From Kineobactrum salinum (GTDB lineage Bacteria; Pseudomonadota; Gammaproteobacteria; Pseudomonadales; Halieaceae), in the NCBI RefSeq assembly GCF_010669285.1, contig NZ_CP048711.1, forward strand, positions 3,224,001 to 3,288,000: DNA of 64,000 nucleotides. The letters are read 5' to 3'. The notes under the pieces are model-generated. The model did no database searches. It had not been told where the DNA came from and saw only the letters and a list, made by a program, of their open reading frames with translations. Of the stretch, positions 29,185 to 38,885 are shown piece after piece. Positions within the stretch are counted from its first letter, which is position 1. The number at the start of each line of letters is the position of its first letter. Position numbers and translations under genes: made by a program.

Positions 29185-30221
29185 CCGGCCAGCTCGGTGC
29201 CCCGCTCACCGGCGACCACATCCCCCAAACGCCAGGCCGTGAGGCCGCTGCGGGCCAGTGTCTCAAGCGTCGCCGGAGCGTCGTCAGCGGCGACACACAG
29301 CACCATGCCTACACCACAATTGAAGGTGCGGTACATCTCGGCGGTGGCGACATTGCCCTGCTGTTGCAGCCAGTGGAATATCTCTGGCCACTGCCAGCTG
29401 CCGGTGTCGACCACGGCGCGACAGCCCTCGGGCAATACTCGCGGCAGGTTTTCCGGCAGGCCACCGCCGGTGACATGGCACAGCGCCTTGACCTGGACCT
29501 TGCGGAACAGTTCCAGCAGGGGTTTGACATAGATCGTGGTGGGGGTCAGCAGGGTCTGCCCCAGGGTGCTGCCGGCAAAAGGCTGCTGCAGGTCGGCGCC
29601 GCTGACTTCCAGGATCTTGCGGATCAGCGAGTAGCCGTTGGAATGCGGACCGCTGCTGGCAATGGCGATCAGGCTGTCCCCGGCCGCCACGGCGCTGCCG
29701 TCGATGATCTCCGACTTTTCCACCACGCCGACGCAGAATCCGGCCAGATCGTAGTCTGCTCCGTGGTACATGCCGGGCATTTCCGCGGTCTCGCCGCCGA
29801 CCAGCGCACAGCCGGCCAGTTCACAGCCGGCGCCGATACCGGTGACCACCGCCGCCGCCGTGTCCACATCCAGCGCACCGGTGGCGTAGTAATCGAGGAA
29901 GAGCAGGGGTTCCGCCCCGGCCACCACCAGATCGTTGACACACATGGCCACCAAATCGATGCCGATGCTGTCGTGTACGCCCATGGTCAGCGCCAGGCGC
30001 AGTTTGGTGCCGACTCCATCGGTACCCGACACCAGCACCGGTTGCCGATACCCCGCGGGTATTTCGCACAGGGCACCGAAGCCTCCCAACCCCCCCAGAA
30101 CCTCGGGCCGGGAGGTGCGTCGCGACACCGTCTTGATACGCTCGACCAGTGCGTTACCGGCGTCGATATTGACGCCGGCATCCTTGTAGCTGAGGGAGGT
30201 GCGCCCGTTGTCTGTACTCAT
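29181..30221 (-). CDS. purM: Phosphoribosylformylglycinamidine cyclo-ligase (AIR synthetase)
   Basis: Fifth step of purine synthesis: ATP-dependent ring closure of FGAM to AIR in the cytoplasm. The 346-residue length is standard. [17 protein letters not shown] is the family start, [14 protein letters not shown] the ATP-site motif, [15 protein letters not shown] the second half-site, and [13 protein letters not shown] a conserved Gly loop. It is divergent from the DUF2066 gene, as in many gammaproteobacteria; the 166-base gap should hold both promoters. Confidence 0.97.
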   Translation of the reverse strand: MSTDNGRTSLSYKDAGVNIDAGNALVERIKTVSRRTSRPEVLGGLGGFGALCEIPAGYRQPVLVSGTDGVGTKLRLALTMGVHDSIGIDLVAMCVNDLVVAGAEPLLFLDYYATGALDVDTAAAVVTGIGAGCELAGCALVGGETAEMPGMYHGADYDLAGFCVGVVEKSEIIDGSAVAAGDSLIAIASSGPHSNGYSLIRKILEVSGADLQQPFAGSTLGQTLLTPTTIYVKPLLELFRKVQVKALCHVTGGGLPENLPRVLPEGCRAVVDTGSWQWPEIFHWLQQQGNVATAEMYRTFNCGVGMVLCVAADDAPATLETLARSGLTAWRLGDVVAGERGTELAG

Positions 30222-30387
30222 GGGGTATGGGATCCGCTTTCAGGCCAGGGAAGCTGCAGTTGCAGGGGCGGGTATTCTAGCCGGAAACCGGCGCCACTTC
30301 ACCCTGCGGTCATTTTTCGCCCGGGTCTGTTGCCTGTCCGCAGTGCTGATACAATGACGCACTTTATTTGCGAAGGCGGAGGCGGCT

Positions 30388-31437
30388 TTGACGAGGCTAA
30401 TGGTGCGGCTGGCGGGACTGCTGGTATTGCTGCTCGCGGCCGTGCCGGTACTGGCATCTGAGCTGGTGCGGGATCTCTATGTGGCAGAGGTGGCGGTGGA
30501 AGACCGCAGCGCTGCGGAACTGGCCCGTGCCTCCGGGGAGGGGCTGGCCCGGGTGCTGGTCAAGGTGTCAGGATCCCGGGAAGTACTGGCCCTGCCGCAG
30601 ATAGAACAGGCCCTGAAATCTGCCCGCAACCAGGTGCTGCAGTACTCTTATTCCCGTACCGGCCGCTCCCCCGAAGCGCTGGCCGCGCGGGTGGAGTTCG
30701 ATCCGGGCCAGGTACGGGGCCTGCTGACGGCAGCTGGTGCGCCGCTGTGGACAGCCAACCGGCCCGTGGTGCTGTTGTGGTTGGTGCAGGATGACGGTGG
30801 CGAGCGCAGCTTTGTCACTGAGGAAAGCGCGCCCGAGCTCACCGGGACCCTGATCGAGGCGTTCCGGCGGCGCGGGATTCCCGTGCGCTTGCCGTTGTTT
30901 GATCTGACTGATAGCGCGGCCCTGAGCCCCGACCAAGCCTGGCAGCTGTCCGCCCCCCGGCTGCATGCGGCCTCCAGGCGCTACGGAGTGACCGAAGTAC
31001 TGGCCGGTCGGGTGGCAACCCTGTCCTCTGAAGACCGGGTCGGGGACTGGACCTATCTGGCCGGCGACAACAAACTCAATCGCAGTGTGACCCGGGCCAG
31101 CGTGGAAGAATTCGTGGCCCGGGGGGTCAGCCTGGTGGCGGAGGACATGGCGGCACGCTACGCGGTAGCAGCCACCGGCCTGCCGGACGCCGGATTGACC
31201 ATGGTGGTCAGCGGCGTCACCAGTTACGCGGATTACGCGGGTATTGTCTCCTGGTTGGAGAGTCTGGAGCTGATTGAACGGGCCAGCGTCACCACGATCA
31301 GGGGCGATCAGCTGTCACTGCAGTTGACGGCGCAGGCCGATGCCGGGCATCTGGCGACCATCATTGAGTTGAACCCGCGGCTGACACCTGCAGCGGGAGG
31401 CACTGGCACGCAGCTGAGCTACCGATGGCGCAGCTGA
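30388..31437 (+). CDS. DUF2066-family secreted protein
   Basis: About 349 residues with a signal peptide (LAGLLVLLLAAVPVLASE). The mature start LVRDLYVAEVAVEDRSAAEL and the region VLVKVSGSREVLALPQIE are typical of DUF2066 proteins found next to purM. I chose the TTG at 30388 because GGAGG lies five bases upstream; the ATG at 30400 is the alternative and loses four residues. In relatives an AI-2E-type permease and hda follow. Here repeat copy C sits where the permease would be. Function unknown. Confidence 0.85.
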   Translation: MTRLMVRLAGLLVLLLAAVPVLASELVRDLYVAEVAVEDRSAAELARASGEGLARVLVKVSGSREVLALPQIEQALKSARNQVLQYSYSRTGRSPEALAARVEFDPGQVRGLLTAAGAPLWTANRPVVLLWLVQDDGGERSFVTEESAPELTGTLIEAFRRRGIPVRLPLFDLTDSAALSPDQAWQLSAPRLHAASRRYGVTEVLAGRVATLSSEDRVGDWTYLAGDNKLNRSVTRASVEEFVARGVSLVAEDMAARYAVAATGLPDAGLTMVVSGVTSYADYAGIVSWLESLELIERASVTTIRGDQLSLQLTAQADAGHLATIIELNPRLTPAAGGTGTQLSYRWRS

Positions 31438-31440
31438 TTC

Positions 31441-31690
31441 GCGAAAACCGCTGCCGGATTGCGGGGCAGGAGGCTGGCACTTCGACTGCCGAGACATCAA
31501 CCGGGGTGTGGTGTTCAAGACACGCCGTCAACCCCTCCATGGGGGCTCGGATGCCTGGGCGGCCCCGCGCAGAGCCTGCCCCATGAGCGCAGCGAGTGCT
31601 TTGGGCATCCATGTCGCATACGGTCTTGAACACCACACCCCGGTTGATCTCTCTAGCCTCGTAGTCGGACAATGGGACAGCAATAAATCC
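31441..31690. repeat. Dispersed palindromic repeat, copy C (extended form)
   Basis: The inner arms at 31501-31521 and 31622-31642 are perfectly complementary over 21 bases, and complementarity continues outward with few mismatches. The interior begins GACACGCCGTCAACCCCTCC, then GGGGGCTCGG, and ends CATCCATGTCGCATACGGTC. Relative to copy D it contains an extra stretch of about 38 bases in the loop. Outer parts (TGGCACTTCG, CCGAGACATC) recur in copies D and E. It fills the space between the DUF2066 gene and hda. Confidence 0.8.
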
Positions 31691-31692
31691 AA

Positions 31693-32409
31693 ATGAATAA
31701 TACACCCGCAGATAGCAGTCCGGCGCGACAATTGGCGCTCAATATGCAGTTGCGCGACGATGCCACGCTGGAGAGTTTTCTGGCCCTGTCGTCACAGGCG
31801 CCGTTGCTGGCGGCACTGCGCCAGCAACTGGAGCCGGGCGGGGAGCCACTGCTGTTTTTGCACGGCTCGGGCGATACCGGCAAATCGCATCTGCTGCAGG
31901 CCGCCTGCCACCTGGCGGGCAATGTCGGCTGCTATCTGCCGCTGGCTGACTTCGGGGCGTACCCGCCCGCCGAAGTCATGCAGGGGCTGGAACAGATGCA
32001 ACTGGTATGCCTGGATGACATTGAGGCCGTGTTGGGCGACCGGGACTGGGAATTGGCGCTGTTCCATTTCTTCAACCGCGCCCGCGACCAGGACTGCCGC
32101 CTGCTGATCAGTGCCAGCGCTGCGCCGCGCCTGCTCGATGTGGGGCTGGCCGATCTGCACTCACGGCTGTGCTGGGGCCTGGTGTTTCAGTTGCCGGTGC
32201 CGGATGATCAACGCCGGCAGGCCATTTTGCAGTTCCGGGCGCAACGGCGGGGCCTGCAGATGCCGCAGGAAGTGAGCCGCTTCCTGGTCAGCCGAGTGCC
32301 GCGGGGCTTGGCAAGCCTGCTGATGCTGCTGGATCGCCTGGATGCCCACTCTCTTGCCACGCAGCGGCCATTGACGATACCTTTTGTGAAACAGGTTCTC
32401 AGCCTATAG
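31693..32409 (+). CDS. hda: DnaA regulatory inactivator Hda
   Basis: A 238-residue AAA+ protein that, with the loaded beta clamp, stimulates ATP hydrolysis by DnaA and prevents re-initiation. The N-terminus QLALNMQLRDDATLESF is the clamp-binding region. Walker A is GSGDTGKSHLLQ, LVCLDDIEAV is Walker B, and VPRGLASLLMLLDRLD the sensor 2/arginine area. Its length separates it from DnaA. It starts just after repeat copy C. Confidence 0.93.
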   Translation: MNNTPADSSPARQLALNMQLRDDATLESFLALSSQAPLLAALRQQLEPGGEPLLFLHGSGDTGKSHLLQAACHLAGNVGCYLPLADFGAYPPAEVMQGLEQMQLVCLDDIEAVLGDRDWELALFHFFNRARDQDCRLLISASAAPRLLDVGLADLHSRLCWGLVFQLPVPDDQRRQAILQFRAQRRGLQMPQEVSRFLVSRVPRGLASLLMLLDRLDAHSLATQRPLTIPFVKQVLSL

Positions 32410-32448
32410 TGGGCCGGCACCATCATCAATTCCCGAAAATTTGTGTAA

Positions 32449-32467
32449 CTATTTCGGGGCGAAATAG
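32449..32467. other. Short perfect hairpin between hda and the ompA-like gene
   Basis: CTATTTCG and CGAAATAG form an eight-base stem with a three-base loop (GGG). No T-tract follows, so it is either a weak terminator for hda or a protein-binding or mRNA structure ahead of the OmpA-like gene. Confidence 0.4.
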
Positions 32468-32560
32468 CTGGCAACCTGGCGTTGTAGGGGTATCCTGCGC
32501 GGAAGTTGCATTCTACACTTCCCATGATGGGGACGGGTTTACAGCAAAGGAGATGAATCG

Positions 32561-33592
32561 ATGAAATCACGAATTCTTGCGGGCATTGCCGTCGCCGCCA
32601 CCGCGGCTACGATGCTGTCAGCACCAGTAGCGGCCGAGGCACCGATTACTGTCAATCTGGGCGCTGCGAAGTGGGTCTTTGATGGCGATCGGAGGTTGGA
32701 TGATACCTGGACTCCCTGGGTAGGGCTGGAATACGCCTTCAGTGACAACTGGGCGGCAGAAGTCCTGTATGCCGAGGACGACGCCCGGCATCTGGATGGC
32801 AGCAAAGTGGATGTATCCACCTGGCAGGTAGGCATGCTCTATTACGCGGGCAGCTACATCGGCGGCGCCAACCGGGTCCGCCCCTACGGAACCTTCGGCA
32901 TGGGTGAAATCGATGTCGATGGCGGCGGTTATGACCGCGAAACCACTGCCCATGCCGGCGGCGGTGTGCGCTGGATGATGACGCCCAGGTTCGGCGCGCG
33001 TCTCGAGGCGCGCATGCTGCACAGCCTGGATGAGAACGAAAACGACCTGCTGTTCAGCGCCGGCGTGAACTACTATTTCGGCCAGGTACAGGCAGCCGCC
33101 GCGGCCGAACCCGCGCGGGCTCCTGCCGCGCCGGTGGATTCCGACGGTGACGGTGTGCCTGACGACCGCGATCAGTGCCCGGGCACGCCTCCGGGTACCC
33201 GGGTTGATGCCAACGGCTGTCCGCTGCCGGTGGCACAGGTTGCATCCATTAAGCTGAAGGTCAATTTCGACTTCGATTCATCGGTAGTCAAGGAGCAGTA
33301 TTTTACGGATATCCGTGAACTGGCTGAGTTCCTGAAGCGCTTTGATGACCTGCAGGTGGAAGTTGAAGGCCATACCGACAGCGTGGGTCCCGAGAGCTAC
33401 AACGAGAAGTTGTCGCAGTCGCGCGCCAAGGCCGTGGTAGATGTACTGGTCAACCAGCACGGTATCGCCTCGAATCGGCTGCAGCCCAAGGGCTACGGCG
33501 AATCCCGGCCGGTCGCCAGCAACGACACCAGGGAAGGTCGTGCCGAGAACCGTCGGGTAATGGCGACGCTGGAAGTGGAATACGAGGAATAA
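32561..33592 (+). CDS. OmpA/OprF-family outer-membrane protein
   Basis: A 343-residue porin-like protein. A signal peptide (ending PVAAEA) precedes an eight-stranded OmpA-type barrel (about residues 24-175). An Ala/Pro linker and a thrombospondin-type-3 calcium motif (DSDGDGVPDDRDQCPGTPPG) come next, then a C-terminal OmpA peptidoglycan-binding domain (HTDSVGPESYNEKLSQSRA and NRRVMA near the end). It anchors the outer membrane to the wall. AAAGGAGATGAATCG gives a strong ribosome site. Monocistronic, with a strong hairpin after the stop. Confidence 0.93.
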   Translation: MKSRILAGIAVAATAATMLSAPVAAEAPITVNLGAAKWVFDGDRRLDDTWTPWVGLEYAFSDNWAAEVLYAEDDARHLDGSKVDVSTWQVGMLYYAGSYIGGANRVRPYGTFGMGEIDVDGGGYDRETTAHAGGGVRWMMTPRFGARLEARMLHSLDENENDLLFSAGVNYYFGQVQAAAAAEPARAPAAPVDSDGDGVPDDRDQCPGTPPGTRVDANGCPLPVAQVASIKLKVNFDFDSSVVKEQYFTDIRELAEFLKRFDDLQVEVEGHTDSVGPESYNEKLSQSRAKAVVDVLVNQHGIASNRLQPKGYGESRPVASNDTREGRAENRRVMATLEVEYEE

Positions 33593-33600
33593 CATCCTGC

Positions 33601-33629
33601 CGCTCCACCCGCTTTGCGCGGGTGGAGCG
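33601..33629 (+). terminator. Hairpin after the ompA-like gene
   Basis: CGCTCCACCCG (33601-33611) pairs perfectly with CGGGTGGAGCG (33619-33629) around a seven-base loop. It starts nine bases after the OmpA-family stop. No T-run follows, so it may act as an mRNA-stabilising 3' end rather than a classical intrinsic terminator. Confidence 0.6.
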
Positions 33630-33771
33630 CACCTCTCGTTCGGCGATAAGGGTAGAGATATCTCCCGGTCGATGTCTCGACACTCGAAGTGCCGGCCTCC
33701 CACCCAATGACCCGGCACCCGTAACCAGTTATTACTCCGCGAAAAATATGAGACAGCAATGCAGGCGGGGT
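33630..33771. repeat. Core-less relative of the dispersed palindromic repeat (copy E)
   Basis: On the minus strand this stretch contains TCATATTTTTCGCGG, GGGTGCCGGGTCA, GGCACTTCGAGTGTCGAGAC and ATCGACCGGGAGATATCTCT. These match the outer parts of copies C and D in the same order. The central palindrome with the GACACGCC...GGCTCGG core is missing. Assignment by eye, with several mismatches. Confidence 0.55.
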
Positions 33772-34542
33772 TCAGTCCAGCTGAAACCCGTCCGCATCCA
33801 GATCACAGGGGAATTTTTCCCGATAGCTTACGAGATCGGCACCGCTCAGCACCACGCTGGCGGTGCCGTTTTCGTTTTGGAGGTCCGCCAGCAGTTGCCC
33901 CTCAGCGTTGAAGGCGAGACTGTCCCCCGCGTACTCCCAACCTTTTGCATCCTGGCCGATACGGTTGACACCGACCACGCAGACCTGGTTCTCGATGGCC
34001 CGTGCCTCCAGCAGCGCGCGCCAGTGCTGGCGCCTGACGGCGGGCCAATTGGCCACAAACAACATCAGCTCATAGTCGCGGCGGTTGCGGCAGAACACTG
34101 GAAAGCGCAGGTCGTAACAGACCTGAAGATTGATGCGCCAGCCGCGCCAGGGCACGATGACCCGCTGTGTGCCGGCGGCGTAGCGTTGGTGCTCGCCCGC
34201 CATCCGGAACAGATGGCGCTTGTCGTAGTAGTGCAGTGCCTCCGGGGTTGCAAACAGCATCCGGTTGTAAACGGCATCTCCTTCCTGCACCGCGATACTG
34301 CCAGTGATGGCACAGTCCAGTTGCCGTGCCCACTGCCGCAACCAGGTTTCGGTGGTGCCCCCGGGCGGCTCCGCATTGGCCAGCGCATTCATGGAAAAGC
34401 CGGTCGTGAACATTTCCGGCAGTACCAGCAGGTCGCCCGGTTCCCCAAGACTGGCGAACCGGGTTTCCAGATGCCGCCGGTTGTCTGCCGGGGCCTCCCA
34501 GGCGAGTTCGCATTGGACAAGTGTGACTGTCAGATCCTGCAT
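33772..34542 (-). CDS. Omega-amidase, nitrilase superfamily (YafV-like)
   Basis: A 256-residue carbon-nitrogen hydrolase. The catalytic triad is visible as Glu in VLPEMFTTGFSM, Lys in HYYDKRHLFRMAGE and Cys in LQVCYDLRFPVF. This triad context matches omega-amidases, which hydrolyse 2-oxoglutaramate and 2-oxosuccinamate left by glutamine or asparagine transamination. The ATG at 34542 fits the family start (LTVTLVQCELAWE). Immediately upstream, overlapping by 13 bp, is a remnant of the aminotransferase that usually partners it. Confidence 0.88.
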   Translation of the reverse strand: MQDLTVTLVQCELAWEAPADNRRHLETRFASLGEPGDLLVLPEMFTTGFSMNALANAEPPGGTTETWLRQWARQLDCAITGSIAVQEGDAVYNRMLFATPEALHYYDKRHLFRMAGEHQRYAAGTQRVIVPWRGWRINLQVCYDLRFPVFCRNRRDYELMLFVANWPAVRRQHWRALLEARAIENQVCVVGVNRIGQDAKGWEYAGDSLAFNAEGQLLADLQNENGTASVVLSGADLVSYREKFPCDLDADGFQLD

Positions 34543-34733
34543 AATTGCTCCGCCGCCAGCAGGATCACCTCGTCTGGGGCACTGACGCTGGCGGTAATCG
34601 CGCAGTAGGTTGTCGGTGGCGCCGGGCAGTCGGGAAAGCCCTGGGACAGGTTCAGCGCCCCACACTCAGTGGCCAGGGCCGACATGCAGCTGAAGGTTAT
34701 GGTGCCCACCCCGGGCAGTTTGCTGTGCAACAT
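34530..34733 (-). pseudogene. Remnant of a methionine/glutamine aminotransferase (YbdL/MtnE type)
   Basis: A 67-residue reading. Residues 4-36 (KLPGVGTITFSCMSALATE then GALNLSQGFPD) match the start of class I/II aminotransferases of the YbdL type, normally about 385 residues. It then jumps to YCAITASVSAPDEVILLA, which resembles the region around residues 95-115 of those enzymes, and stops. About 60 internal residues and the whole C-terminal part, including the PLP lysine, are missing. The large deletion makes a simple sequencing error unlikely. Confidence 0.7.
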
Positions 34734-34743
34734 ACGGCGCGAC

Positions 34744-35219
34744 CTACAGCTGGCTGTCCAGCGGAAGTTCGGTGCTGTTCTTGATTTCGGTCACTGCCAT
34801 ATGGGAATGCAATTCGCGAATGGCGGGGCTGGCGGTCAGGGTATTGCGCACAAAGTCCTCATAGTGGCGGATGTCGCGGGTGACGATTTTCAGCATGTAG
34901 TCCCAGATACCGGTCATTGTATAACATTCCATGACCTCGGCGTGCCGCACGATGTCCTGCTCGAAGGTCATCAGGTTCTGGCGGCCGGTGGAGGTGAGAT
35001 TGATGGTAGCAAATACCACCACCTCCATGCCCAGCCGGGCGCGGTCCAGCAGCGCCACCCGCCCCGGATCAGCCCCTCCTGTTCCAGCCGATTGATGCGC
35101 CGCCAGCAGGGCGATTGCGACAGATTGATCTTTTCGGCAATGCTGGCGGTGCTGATGGTGGAGTCCCGCTGCAGCAGTTTCAGGATCTCGACGTCCTGTC
35201 TCGCAAGTCCCATGGTCAT
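34744..35219 (-). CDS. Lrp/AsnC-family transcription regulator (frameshifted)
   Basis: About 158 residues once one base is added to the C4 run at 35062-35065, joining EQEGLIRG to RVALLDRARLG. The N-terminal helix-turn-helix is DVEILKLLQRDSTISTASIA with NLSQSPCWRRINRLE, and the C-terminal RAM domain contains VMECYTMTGIWDYMLKIV and ELHSHMAVTEIKNSTELPL. The ATG at 35219 has GGAGG seven bases upstream. It is divergent from the indolepyruvate oxidoreductase gene, a common layout for local Lrp-type regulators that sense an amino acid substrate. Confidence 0.85.
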
Positions 35220-35244
35220 TCTGACCTCCGTCATTATTTGTGGT

Positions 35245-35257
35245 GCATAATTTATGC
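35245..35257. promoter_or_regulatory. Perfect palindrome, candidate Lrp-type operator
   Basis: GCATAATTTATGC is a perfect 13-base inverted repeat in the AT-rich gap between the lrp-like and oxidoreductase starts. Lrp/AsnC proteins bind short AT-rich palindromes. A TATAAT at 35299-35304 lies downstream on the plus strand, before the GGAGG site of the oxidoreductase. Role inferred. Confidence 0.5.
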
Positions 35258-35343
35258 GCATTAAACCCGAAACCTGGGCCAAATCAAATAACTCTTTCTA
35301 TAATTTTCGGTGACAATTCCCCTAATTGGGAGGGTAGACAGGC

Positions 35344-38300
35344 ATGGGTACAGACAACAGCAAGGCCATTCGCAAAGTGTCACTGGACGACAAGTACGCG
35401 CTTGATGCGAGCAGGGCCTACATGACCGGCATCGAGGCGCTGGTCCGCTTGCCCATGTTGCAGCACCAGCGCGACCAGCGCGCGGGGCTCAATACGGCAG
35501 CGTTTATCTCGGGGTACCGTGGCTCGCCGCTGGGCGGGGTCGACCAGGCCATGTGGAAGGCAAAGCCCTGGTTGGACAAGCACAACGTCGTGTTCCAGCC
35601 GGGGGTCAACGAGGATCTGGCGGCGACCGCTGTCTGGGGCAGCCAGCAGACCGGCCTGTTCGGCGGCGCCAAATACGATGGCGTGTTCAGCATGTGGTAT
35701 GGCAAGGGGCCGGGCGTTGATCGCAGCATGGACGTCATCAAGCACGCCAATGCCTTCGGTACCTCGCGCTACGGAGGGGTACTGGCGGTGGCCGGCGATG
35801 ACCACGCCTGTAAATCGTCCACCCTGCCACACCAGTCCGAGCACATGTTCATTGGCGCTTCGGTGCCGGTGTTGAGCCCGTCGAACGTGCAGGAGGTGCT
35901 GGATCTGGGCATTTTCGGCTGGGAATTGTCCCGCTACAGCGGCTGCTGGGTGGCGCTGAAGGCGATCACCGAGAACATGGATTCCGCTATCTCCGCCGAC
36001 CTCGATCCCGACCGCATCAATATCGTGATTCCCGACGAATTCCAGCTGCCCGCGGACGGCGTCCACGCACGCTGGCCGGACAAGCCGCTGGAGCAGGAGC
36101 TGCGCCTCAACAAATACAAGATCTACGCTGCCCGCGAGTTCGCACGGGTCAACGGTCTCAACCGCATCGTCATCGACTGTGCCAGGCCGCGGCTGGGTAT
36201 TATCACGTCGGGCAAGGCCTACCTCGATGTGATGCAGGCGCTGGAGGACATGGGTATCGACGAGGCCGTGGCCGCCGAAATCGGCTTGCGGGTGTACAAG
36301 GTGGGCATGCCCTGGCCGCTGGAACCGCGCGCCACGCACGACTTCGCCGAGGGGCTGGAAGAGATTCTGGTGGTGGAGGAGAAGCGCTCCATCATTGAAG
36401 ACCAGCTCACCGGGCAGCTCTACAACTACCCGGTGGCGGGGCGGCCGCGGGTGATCGGTGAGTTTGATGAAGAGGGCCGTGACTTGCTGCCCAACCTGTC
36501 GGAGCTGACCCCGGCGATGGTCGCGCTGGCCATCGCCAGCCGCATCCGCCGCTTCTACCAGTCGGAAACCATGGATCAGCGCATCAGCTGGATCGAGCAG
36601 AAGGAAATGTCGCTGGCGCAACCGCGGCAAACCATCGAGCGGGTGCCACACTTCTGCTCGGGTTGCCCCCACAACACCTCGACCCGGGTGCCGGACGGGA
36701 GTCTCGCCATGGGCGGGATCGGCTGTCATTACATGGCCACCTGGATGCCGGACCGGGCGACGCACACCTTCGCCCAGATGGGTGGTGAGGGCGCGACCTG
36801 GATTGGCCACGCGCCCTTTACCGAGACAAAGCATGTGTTCCAGAATCTCGGCGACGGTACATACTTCCACTCCGGCATCGTCGCAATCCGTGCCGCCGTC
36901 GCCGCCGGTGTCAACATCACCTACAAGATTCTCTACAACGACGCGGTGGCGATGACCGGTGGCCAGCCCATCGACGGCACCCTGTCCGTCGGCGATGTGG
37001 TGAAGCAGGTCAGTGCCGAGGGCGTTCGCCGCATCGCGGTCGTCAGCGACCACCCCGAGGCCTGGCGCGGAGAGTTTCGCGACATCTCCGGGTACAGCCT
37101 GCATCACCGGGATGAGCTGGACGCCCTGCAGCGTGAGCTGCGTGAATTCGAGGGTACTTCGGTAATCGTCTATGTGCAGACCTGCGCCGCGGAGAAGCGG
37201 CGCCGGCGCAAGAAAGGCAGCCTGGAAGATCCGCCCAAGCGCCTGTTCATCAATGACGCAGTCTGCGAAGGCTGCGGTGATTGCAGCGTCAAGTCCAATT
37301 GCCTGTCAGTGGTCCCCAAGGAAACCGAGCTGGGCCGCAAGCGCCAGATCGACCAGAGTTCCTGCAACAAGGACTATAGCTGCGCCAATGGTTTTTGCCC
37401 CAGTTTTGTGTCGGTGATCGGCGGCAAACTGCGCAAGCCCGACGGCGCCGGCGGTGATGCCGACACCCTGTTCGATCCGCTGCCGGAGCCGGTATTGCCG
37501 GCGCTGGACCGGCCCTGGAACACGGTGGTTACCGGCGTAGGGGCACCGGCGTGCTGACCATCACCGCACTTGTGGCGATGGCAGCCCACATTGAAGGCAA
37601 GGGCTGCGCCACTCTGAACCAGACCGGCCTGGCGCAGAAATTTGGTGCCGTGGTCAGCCATGTCCGGGTCAGCGCTAGTCAGGAAGAGATCAAGGCGGTG
37701 CGGATTCCCGCCGGGGAGGCCGACCTGCTGCTCGGTTGTGATCTGGTGGTCACAGCCACCTATGAGGCGCTGGGCAAGGTCGCCCACGGCCGCACCCACG
37801 CAGTGGTCAATGATGCCGAGGTGCCGACCTCTGCCTTTATTCTCGACCCCGACGCCAAGTTTCCGACCCGAGGCATGAAGGCGAAAGTCACCGATGAGGT
37901 GGGTGAGCAGGCGACCTTCTTCATCGATTCCACCCGCATTGCCACCCAGCTGCTGGGGGATTCCATTGCCTCCAATCTGTTCCTGCTGGGCTACGCCTGG
38001 CAGCAGGGTCTGGTGCCGGTGTCGGCGGCAGCGCTGGAGCAGGCCATCGAGCTCAACGCGGTGGCGGTGGGATTCAACAAGGAGGCCTTCCTGTGGGGCC
38101 GCCGTTGCGCCCACCAGCCGGAGCGGGTGCTGCGGCTGGTCGAGAAGCTGGCTCCGGCGGCTCCCGCCAGGCTGCAGGATCTGGATGAGATCATCGAAGA
38201 CCGGGCCGCCCGCCTCGTCCGCTACCAGAATGCCGCCTATGCGGACCAGTACCGGCAGCAGGTGGCGCAGTTGCGGCAGGCCGATCCGCGCGCCACGGAG

Positions 38301-38843
38301 GCGGATTCCGTCACCGTCGCCGCGGCCCGCAACCTGTACAAGCTGATGGCCTACAAGGACGAGTACGAAGTGGCGCGCCTGTACAGCGACGGCGAGTTCC
38401 TGCGCAAGCTGGAGCAGCAGTTCGAGGGCGACTACCAACTGCGCTTCAATCTGGCGCCGCCATTGCTAAGCAAGCGCGATCCCCATACCGGCCACCTGTT
38501 GAAGCAGGAATTCGGTCCCTGGATGCTGCGCGCCTTCAGCTGGCTGGCACCGCTGCGCTTCCTGCGCGGTACTGCGCTGGATATTTTTGGCCGCACCGCG
38601 GAGCGCAGGCAGGAGCGCGCCGACCGGGATGAGTACATCGAGCTGCTGGAGCGCCTGGCCCCGACCCTGGCCACCGCCAACTACGAGGTTGCGCTGGAGC
38701 TGGCGCAACTGCCGGCGAAGCTGCGCGGCTTCGATCATGTGAAGGACCGCAACCGCGAGCAATTGGCGCGGCGGCGCGAGCACCTGTTGCAACAGCTCCA
38801 CGGTGACCCCGCCAGTCCGGTCACCATCGTTAACGCCGCCTGA
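35344..38843 (+). CDS. Indolepyruvate ferredoxin oxidoreductase, fused alpha/beta form (frameshifted)
   Basis: Fused 2-oxo acid:ferredoxin oxidoreductase of about 1166 residues. It decarboxylates indolepyruvate and possibly branched-chain or aryl 2-oxo acids to acyl-CoA, reducing ferredoxin. Order: pyrimidine/TPP domains with FISGYRGSPLGGVD and HFCSGCPHNTSTRVPDGS, a TPP-Mg site around ILYNDAVAMTGGQPIDG, and an iron-sulfur segment CEGCGDCSVKSNCLSVVP. The gamma domain follows from about residue 730 (GGTGVLTITALVAMAAH). The frame breaks in G4 at 37540-37543; one more G joins TVVTGVG to GTGVLTI. The C-terminus (PLRFLRGTALDIFGRTAERR) matches the fused family. Leucine dehydrogenase follows, so the pair probably degrades amino acids. 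Confidence 0.9.
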
Positions 38844-38885
38844 GGTGGCATCCCGACAAGCATGGCCCAACAAAAGGACAGACTG

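Noticed and set aside
35380-37107. Long minus-strand open frame opposite the indolepyruvate oxidoreductase gene
   Set aside because: A by-product of high-GC codon use. The plus-strand product has clear family motifs, and the minus reading has none.
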